Assembly (NCBI RefSeq): GCF_011386835.1
Contig: NC_088797.1
Location: forward strand, 63,079,587 to 63,143,586
Length of the DNA stretch: 64,000 bases
Direction: 5' to 3'
From: Chrysemys picta bellii
Lineage: Eukaryota > Chordata > Testudines > Emydidae
The stretch's first letter is position 1. Each line of letters begins with the position of its first letter. The notes under the pieces were generated by a model, which was not told the DNA's origin, made no database searches, and saw only the letters and a program-made list of their open reading frames with translations. Positions 57,210-64,000 of the stretch are shown here, piece by piece. The translations under genes were made by a program, and so were the position numbers.

Positions 57210-58280
57210 TATAGAGCTACTGCAGCATCTGTGACTTAGAAACAGCGCGAGCACCTGGCCTCACACTTTGCCCAAAACCCCTCTTGCGTGCCCATCTGCT
57301 CCAAAGCCTTTGCTTTAAGCAAGCACCACCAGCACTGGATAACCCTGCACGCCTGCAATGCTCCTGCTACAGCTCCAAAAGCACAGACCAAAGGCAAATC
57401 TCTGAGTGTCATTGATCATCTTCATTTCCCTCAGCTGCTGCCACCCAGCAGAGGGCATGCAGCTCCTAGCTATACCTGACCAGGCCCCTGTGGGGAACCT
57501 TGTTACATGGCCACATCAATAGCTTCAAAATTACATTTGTAAAACAAACAAACAAAATCCTGGGGTGGGGGGGAGGCTAAGTGAATTCTCTGGCCCCTCA
57601 GGGGTGCTACTGAAACCTGGCCCAAGAAGGGAGGGAAAGATGACGTCACCCCTCCCCTGTCCTAAAACACCAACGGCCTCAAACTCTCCTGTGTACCAAG
57701 AGTCCTAATTGCCCCCTCCCCTGCTGCCTTTCACACAACAGCTTTGAGGACGCAGCTACGCAATGCCACACTGTCAATAACACAAGGCTTATGGTCAGTC
57801 GTGCAGTGAGGGGAAAAAGCCGTAGGAGGCAGTGCTGCATAATCTGCCAGCCTTGCCACACGTTTTAGGTCTAGTGTGCTGCATATGCCACAGGGCCTTG
57901 ACTATAACCCTTACAATCAGAGACAGCAATCATTAATAACTTCGCTTTATTATGGCCTACTTTCTTCAGAGTGTTCCCGGAGAGTTTGGCATGTGGAAGA
58001 GTTAATAAGGCAGTAAATAAGCTGGTTTGGGGTTGGAAGGACTCAAAGAAACCAAGATGTCAAACCAGGCTCATTTAATATAACTCAAAAACCAGTTGAA
58101 CAATTTCCTTCAAGATTTGCAGAAAAATTCTTTTTTCTTTCAGAGCAAATGGGTCAATTTTCAGGTCAAACCAATTTGGTTAATTATAGCATGGGGAGGG
58201 AAAGGGCCTAAAAATTGGGCTTATTAGAACCTGGTTTATTTTAACTGTGAAAAGACTGTCACGGCTCCCTATTAATTACT
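57210..58280. other. No recognised feature
   Basis: 57900-58080 looks unique and AT-rich. 58080-58190 has the 'aaaccagttgaac'/'ggtcaattttcagg' texture of an AT-rich repeat. No gene. Confidence 0.35.
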
Positions 58281-58490
58281 GGGCCAGGTCTCCAGTTAGT
58301 GTAATGGGCCTTGCCCCATTGGAGGCAATGGGGCCAGAACCCCAGATGGTGTAAATCAGCCAGAGCTCCATCAGAGTCAACGGGCCAAGATCCCCAACTG
58401 CCATAAATCAGCACATGCCATTGGAGTCAATGGGCTGGATCCCCAGCTGGTGTCAATCAGTGTTGTTTCATTACAAGATCTGGCCCACTG
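58281..58490. repeat. Tandem repeat, about four units of 50 bp
   Basis: Each unit has a 'gatccccagctggtgtaaat'-like half and a 'ccattggagtcaatgggcc'-like half. Units start at about 58284, 58333, 58385 and 58436. Single copies of the same motif occur at 9285 and 47965, so the unit belongs to a dispersed family. Confidence 0.75.
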
Positions 58491-59025
58491 CCATTTCATT
58501 GTCACTAGGAAAGTGCACAGTGGAAGCAAGTGCTTTGCATGCTACTCCCTGAGGAATGGCCGGGTAGCTCTCTGGAATGACAGCCATTTCCAGGAAAATT
58601 AAACACTACATTTTCCTAGACAAAACAAGGGCTGGACCCCTGTGGTGGGCTGTACATTTCTCAGCCCTTGTAGAAAGTTTAGAAGTAGGAACCATTCAGT
58701 CTCTACCAAACCCAGATCATACTTAGTTGCTACATAACTAGAGTTGTTCATATTACATGTTATAAAATGCTGGTGAACAGTGCCAACATAACAGGAGATA
58801 GTACACAAGGCATCCTTATTCCTGGACTCCATCCTGTGTAACTAACTGGCTTACCAGTGAAATACTGCAGTTGGAATATGATTTTCACACACAGGGAAGA
58901 GCTTTTCTTCGATGGACAAGGGGATGAGCTAGGGATGGACAAGGGGATGTCTAACAAGCACAAAGCATTTCCTGAGCTGCAAATGCTTTGTGCTACGTTA
59001 GACACTGATTTCATTAGGTGTTGGA
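58491..59025. other. No recognised feature
   Basis: A short direct repeat 'ggatgagctagggatggaca' style occurs at 58916-58946 ('gatggacaagggga' twice). Nothing else. Confidence 0.4.
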
Positions 59026-59120
59026 GAGAAATTGTGGTCTAGTGGTTAAAACACAAGCCTGTATGACCCAGGAGATCTTTGAGAACCACAGATTCTGCTG
59101 CATGACTTGGACAAGTCGTT
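59026..59120 (+). mobile_element. MIR-type SINE 5' fragment
   Basis: 'attgtggtctagtggttaaa' is a tRNA-like A-box region, and 'gacttggacaagtcgtttcc' is the MIR core/tail wording. The copy is short and diverged. Confidence 0.65.
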
Positions 59121-59139
59121 TCCTTTTCTGGTGTGATAA

Positions 59140-59805
59140 AGTCAATAGGGTAGTCCTATTGACAATTCCAGGGAAAGTGGGTGGGGGTAAGCCCACCCAC
59201 GGCTATGGGACCCTCCCCCAGCCTTTGGGGAGGATCCATTTTGTCCAGGAACTCAACTGATTATGGGGGACAACAAAAAAGAAAACAAGGGTGGGTGTGA
59301 AGGTCAAAGGGTCAAAATGAGAGAACCTAAACGGGACACTGAGCAGAGAACCTCAGAAAGCACCCACTGCTCCTTGAAGATGTCAAGGAAGCAAGCAGAC
59401 GCCACCTAGAGGAACTCCACCAAGATGCATGAATAGAGGGAGGACCAGAAATAGGCCCCACAGTCACAAAGAATCCCCTCAGCCAACCTTCTCTCTCTGG
59501 TCTTGTAGGTGGCCCTTTTGGCCATTGCTAGGAGGAGGTTGACAAGGAAGTCCTGCGACTTTGTGGGGCCACGGATAGGGAGTGCGTAGATAAGGAGGTG
59601 AGAGGAAAAGTGCAGCCAAAAAACACAATAGGATATCTAAGAGGAGCCGGAACAGGGGCTGCAACCTAGCGCACTCCAGATACATGTGCGCCAGGGTCTC
59701 TCTCACGCCGCAAAAGGGGCAGGAGTCCAGGACGGGGGCAAACTGCACCAAGAACACAACTGTGCTCATGGCCCCGTGAAGGAGCTGCCAACTGATATCC
59801 CCAGA
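59140..59805 (-). repeat. Tandem LINE 3'-end unit, copy A
   Basis: Minus-strand 59769-59479 encodes FLVQFAPVLDSCPFCGVRET and LAHMYLECARLQPLFRLL, a zf-RVT-type Cys/His module found at the C terminus of Tx1/L1-like LINE ORF2. The rest is the region downstream of it to the 3' end. It is the most diverged of three head-to-tail copies; its 3' end near 59140 is degraded. Confidence 0.8.
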
Positions 59806-60462
59806 GGGTCATGGGTGCAAAAGGGTAGTCATTTTGAGTGCCAGGACGTGGGTGGGCGCTAGCTCACCCCCTACTAAAAGCCCCTCCCCCAGCCTAGGGA
59901 GGAGCTACTGAACCCAGAACCCAACCAAGTTCGGGGAACAACAAAGGCAATAACGGGAACAGGCGTAGGGATCAAAGGGCCAAAACTAGGGAACTAGAAG
60001 GGGACACCGTGCAGAGAACCCTGGACAGCGCCCATTGCTCCTCGAAGGCATCGAGAGAGCCGGCGGACGCTGCCCAGAGGAACTCTGCCCACAGTCGCAG
60101 GGCCTGCCCCTCTCCCCCAGCCAACCTCTTCTCCCTGGTGTTACGAATGGCCACCGTAGCCATGGCCCGGAGGAGGTTGACAAGGTGGTCCCGCGACTTC
60201 GTGGGGCCTTGGACCTTGGATTGGGTGTGCGTAAATAAACAAGTGCGGGGAAAAGTGCAACCAGAACCTCAATAGGAGGTTCTGGAGGAGCCGGAAGAGG
60301 GGCTTCAGCCTGGCACACTGAAGGTACGTGTGCTCCAGAGTCTCCCTCACGCCACAAAAGGGACAGGCTTCAGGGACGAAAGTGAACTGCGCCAAGCACA
60401 TACCCGTGCTCACAGCTCCATGCAGGAGCCACCAGCTGATATCCCCAGCTGGTCGTGGGTGC
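59806..60462 (-). repeat. Tandem LINE 3'-end unit, copy B
   Basis: Same content as copy A: minus-strand 60464-60141 reads DISWWLLHGAVSTGMCLAQF then CPFCGVRETLEHTYLQCARL. The unit begins at its 5' side with the same 'gggtgcaaaagggtagt' junction (plus strand) as its neighbours. Confidence 0.85.
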
Positions 60463-61130
60463 AAAAGGGTAGTCCTTTTGAGTACCAGGACTAGCGCTCG
60501 CCCACTGCTGAAAGCCCCTCCTCCTGCCTAGGGAGGGGCTACTAAACCCAGAACCCAACTGAGTTCGCGGGACAACAAATGCAATAACAGGAACAGGCGT
60601 GGAGGTCAAAGGGCCAAAACTAAGGAACCAGAAGGGGACACCAAGCAGAGAACCCCGGACAGCACCCACTGCTCCTCGAAGACATCGAGAGAGCCAGTGG
60701 ACACTGCCCAGAGGAACTCTGCCCGGATACGTGAATGGATGAAAGAACGAAAAACAGCTCCACAGTCGCAGCCCCCCACCTCCCCGCCAACCTCCTCTCC
60801 CTGGTGTTACGAATGCCACCTTGGACATGGCTAGGAGGAGGTTGACGAGGTGGTCCCGTGACTTTGTGAGGCCTCGGATTGGGTGTGCATAAAGAAATAA
60901 GTGTGGGGAAAAGTGCAGCCAGAACCTCAATAAGAGGTTCTGGAGGAGCCGGAAAAGGGGCTGCAGCCTGGCGCACTGAAGGTACGCGTGTGCCAGGGTC
61001 TCCCTCACGCCACAGAAGGGACAGGCTTCAGGGACAGTGGTAAACCGCGCCAAGTACACGCCCGTGCTCACAGCTCCATGCAGGAGCCACCAGCTGATAT
61101 CCCCGACTGGTGGTGGGTGCAAAAGGGTAG
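60463..61130 (-). repeat. Tandem LINE 3'-end unit, copy C
   Basis: Minus-strand 61122-60370 is one open frame of 250 residues. It starts MHPPPVGDISWWLLHGAVST, has CPFCGVRETLAHAYLQCARL, and runs through the downstream region into the beginning of copy B. It has no RT domain upstream: the element text stops at about 61130, the same place as in copies A and B. The frame is a C-terminal remnant rather than a gene. Confidence 0.85.
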
Positions 61131-61189
61131 TGGAAGGTAGATATGTTAGCTCTAGAATGTTACAGGTCCTTTTTCCTACAAACTGAGAA
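61131..61189. other. Spacer
   Basis: Short stretch between the tandem LINE units and the LTR-like repeat. Confidence 0.3.
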
Positions 61190-61760
61190 GGGGTTACCCA
61201 GGTTAATTGGAGACAGCTGAATCCAATTAAGGGCTGCCTGAGACCTTTTAAAACCCCTCCTCCAGTGAGAGAAAGGGAGGAGAGAGAGAAACACCAGCTG
61301 TTACAAGGCTAGCAGCAGCAGCTAGTAGCTTCTCCAGGAGGAGAGGCTGTATTCCTTCCCATAGGGGAAGCAGACATGCCCGAGTGCTGGCTAGGGGAAG
61401 GACTGACACCCCAGAACAAAGAACAGGATGACACCCCTTCCAGCGAGGAGGCAGGGAAAGGTATCACCCTTTGTTTGGGTCTATGGGACTATTTCCCCTT
61501 TTTGAGTGCGGAAGGAGCATCCCTTAGGCTTACCCTCAGGCCTATCTTGAAGACACAACCAAGGGAGCACCGAAGGGGGAAGGCAAACCCTGCCTGAGTG
61601 GGACTGATTACCCCAGGACCACCATTGCCAGAAGGGAGAAACGCTAAGGCTGGCGAGAGAAAAGAGGTGTCTTGCCAAACGAGGACTGTTTCGCCCTGTG
61701 CAAAATGGAGCCAACAACATCTGCCCACCTTGCCTTGGGGCCAGGGGTCTCGCTGACATG
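61190..61760 (+). repeat. LTR-like or promoter-like dispersed repeat (tentative)
   Basis: 'caggttaattggagacagct' is followed by 'gcctgagaccttttaaaacc', which has a TTTTAAAA TATA-like box, and then a GA-rich leader. The wording resembles turtle LTRs as I remember them and the inverted piece at 45955-46330. No terminal TG/CA pair could be fixed. Confidence 0.35.
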
Positions 61761-62829
61761 AAGCTCTTTGGAATGTGAAATATTACCAGAGAGGGGCCTA
61801 TGTGGCAGAGCTGGATCTAAACTTCTGCCACCTTTGTGGCTCCCGGTCTGGTGTTCAGGTCTGGGCCCACCTCCCTTATTATCTAAGCACCCCAATAGGC
61901 TCCAGAATGGCCAGCTAGCACAGCTTCAGGCATATTGCTCTCCATCACAATGGGGCTTGTCAGCCATGTTATGCTGCCTGGGCTGAGCTAACATGGTGGA
62001 GAAACACACCACAGTAGTCATGGAAAGGAGGTAAGCTGCCCATTTACTTGAGATCAGGTGGGGTCTGGCCCTCAGAGTCTGGGTAGAAAAGGAGAAACAA
62101 TGTGTGTCTGACTGTAGGAAAGGGCTGGAAGCGAGCTCCAGCTAGACCATGACGGGATGGAGGTCTCATAACACATAGACCTGGAAAAGTCCTTTTCCTA
62201 GGGATAATATGTCCATCTGGAGAGAGCAGATGGCTGAAGAAGGGATGCAGAGCCACTCAAATGTTGTTTGTTTACAAGGATACAAATTTCTGATTGCCAT
62301 GGGAACCAGGAACGGTTCTAAAAGGGATTCACCCTATCCCAGGGATAGAACTTTTTCACCTCTAGAGTTTCACTGATTGATTGCAGAGCAGAAGGCAGCA
62401 TCCGAGTCAAGTAAATCTGAAAGGATTTTTCTATGGGACTGGGGGAGAAGTGGTATAAAGCACTTCACCAATATGCAGATATCCCGCAGCTACTAGGCTC
62501 ACCGCTCCTGCTCATCTGGAATTCTAGAAAATGTAAGAACGCAGGCAAGTCTGTCTGACTGGATTCCCCCAGTCTAATTACTGCTCACGGCTCCATTACC
62601 TGTGGGGCCCTAATCCTGCCATTGATCTTGTGACAGAGTTGGACTTAGATCTGTTTCTCTTCCTCTGTAGCATGGGGCATGGGTCACTTGCTGGTCTGAA
62701 CTAGAGTGAATGATGGTAAGGAGATTGAAGTCCAGGGCCTCCATGGTAGCATTGGCTGAAATGCTTCCAGTTCCATGCACAGGGGCAGTTAGACAGGCAG
62801 AACTGCAGGGTCTCCCTGTGTGGATGAGA
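61761..62829. other. No recognised feature
   Basis: Non-coding DNA with chance open frames; nothing recognised. Confidence 0.4.
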
Positions 62830-64000
62830 TCATGGAGTAGGGAGGAGAGATTTAGGTTTATTAGGAACTAGGGAACCTTTTGAGAAAGGAGGAGACTATG
62901 CAGGAAGGATGGATTTCACCTAAACCAAAACAGAACCAGACCGCTAGCAAGTAAAATTTAAAAGATCGTAGAGAAGTTTTTAAACTAAGGCCTGGCAGAA
63001 AGCCGACAGATGCGGAGGAGTGCACAGTTTAGACAGATATGTCCCTTAAAGTAGGATTTACTAAAGAGGATACTCTATATCCTAGATGAGAGGAGAGGAT
63101 CAGAAGTTGATATAATAAAATAGGAACTGAAGAGAAACAATCAAACAAAAAAGTGTCCCATTCAGTTTCATCACATGAAGGCAGACAACTAAATATTGAC
63201 CATTTTTAAGTGCTTGTACACAAATGCAAAAAGTCTAAATACTAAGATGGGTAAACCTGAGTGTCTGGTATTAAAGAGGATATTGATATAACAGACGTCA
63301 CAGAAACTTGATGGAATGATGACAAGCAACGGGACAGGGTAATACCAGGATATAGAATATACAGGAATGACAGAATAGGTCACACTGATGGGGGAGTGGC
63401 ACTATATGGGAAAGAAAGCATAGAATCAAATATAGTAAAAATCCTAAGAGAATTAAACTGTATCATAGAATCTGTATGGACGTAAATTCCATGCTTGAAT
63501 AAAAAGAATATAGCAATAGGAATCCACTACCAACCACCTGGCCAGGATGGTAACAGTGATTGTGAAGTGCTCAGGGAGATTAGAGAGGCTGCCAAAACAC
63601 AAAACCTAATAATAATGGGGGATTTCAACTACGCCCATATTGATTGGGAACATGTCACCTCAGGATGGGATGAAGAGAAAATTTCTAGACACCATTAATG
63701 ACTGTTAGTTGGAGTCCTGGAACCCACGAGGGGAGAGCCAATTCCTGTTTCAGTCCCAAGTGGAGCACAGGCCCTGGTCCAAGAGGTGACTATAGCTGAA
63801 CTGCCTGGCAATAGCGACCATAATGTAATCAAATGTATCATTTTAGGGGGAAAGTTCCAAAGATACCCACCACAGTAGCATTTTACTTCAAAATGGGGAA
63901 CTAAACAAAAATGATAAGGCTAGTTAAATGGAAATTAAATGGAACAGTCACAAGAGTGAAATGCCTGCAAGCTGCATGGAAACTTTTTAAAAATACCATA
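62830..64000 (+). mobile_element. CR1/L3-like LINE, 5' side with endonuclease domain (runs off the window)
   Basis: Plus-strand frames give IKEDIDITDVTETW at about 63280, then RVIPGYRIYRNDR and GGVALYGKES. After a stop at about 63485, the open frame 63495-63698 contains NIAIGIHYQPPGQDGNSDCE and the MGDFNYAHIDW motif near 63616-63650. This is the apurinic-like (APE) endonuclease of CR1-type LINEs, which nicks target DNA; GDFN holds a catalytic Asp and Asn. Stops interrupt it. The linker region continues to the window end ('gttaaatggaaattaaatgg'). Unlike the 5'-truncated copies elsewhere, it keeps the upstream half. Confidence 0.87.

Overview
The window reads as repeat-rich, non-coding vertebrate DNA, most likely from a cryptodiran (hard-shelled/hidden-necked) turtle. 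The basis is the large number of CR1 LINE fragments in several subfamilies and a tRNA-derived SINE at 33490-33692 that matches my memory of the tortoise pol III (Cry I) SINE. Penelope-like, RTE-like, MIR-like, Ty3/Gypsy and hAT sequences fit a reptile too. I found no host protein-coding gene, rRNA, tRNA gene or CRISPR array. Every open frame whose product I recognise belongs to a mobile element. The window could be intergenic or deep intronic.

Layout. 1-1364: 3' part of a CR1 whose reverse-transcriptase frame is still open. 5.1-10.2 kb: broken CR1 pieces and AT-rich repeats. 10917-14852: a decayed Ty3/Gypsy LTR retrotransposon with both LTRs, primer site, gag, protease, RT and integrase remnants and polypurine tract; its 5' LTR carries a 670-bp hAT-like insert. 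16.8-23.2 kb: MITEs, then one old minus-strand CR1 split by two later plus-strand CR1s. 25.8-28.3 kb: a minisatellite and short inverted-repeat DNA transposons. 28.7-35.6 kb: RTE, Penelope-like, CR1 and Cry I copies.

38357-40900 is the most interesting piece. It is a 2.5-kb element with CACTG-type terminal inverted repeats, apparently inserted in a (TAA)n tail, and carries one pseudogenised gene of a family I cannot place in a named transposase superfamily. 41863-42203 is an inverted-repeat element with a perfect splice-donor motif. 42566-45946 is a nearly complete hAT transposon with an 8-bp target duplication (7/8). 46.8-58.5 kb holds MITEs (one with a perfect 8-bp duplication), MIR, CA repeats and a tandem 50-bp repeat. 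59140-61130 holds three head-to-tail copies of the 3' end of a Tx1/L1-like LINE. 62830-64000 is the endonuclease half of another CR1 that leaves the window.

The genes do not cooperate in a pathway. They record successive waves of transposition, and several nestings give relative ages. Names of repeat families are from memory and were not checked against a repeat library.
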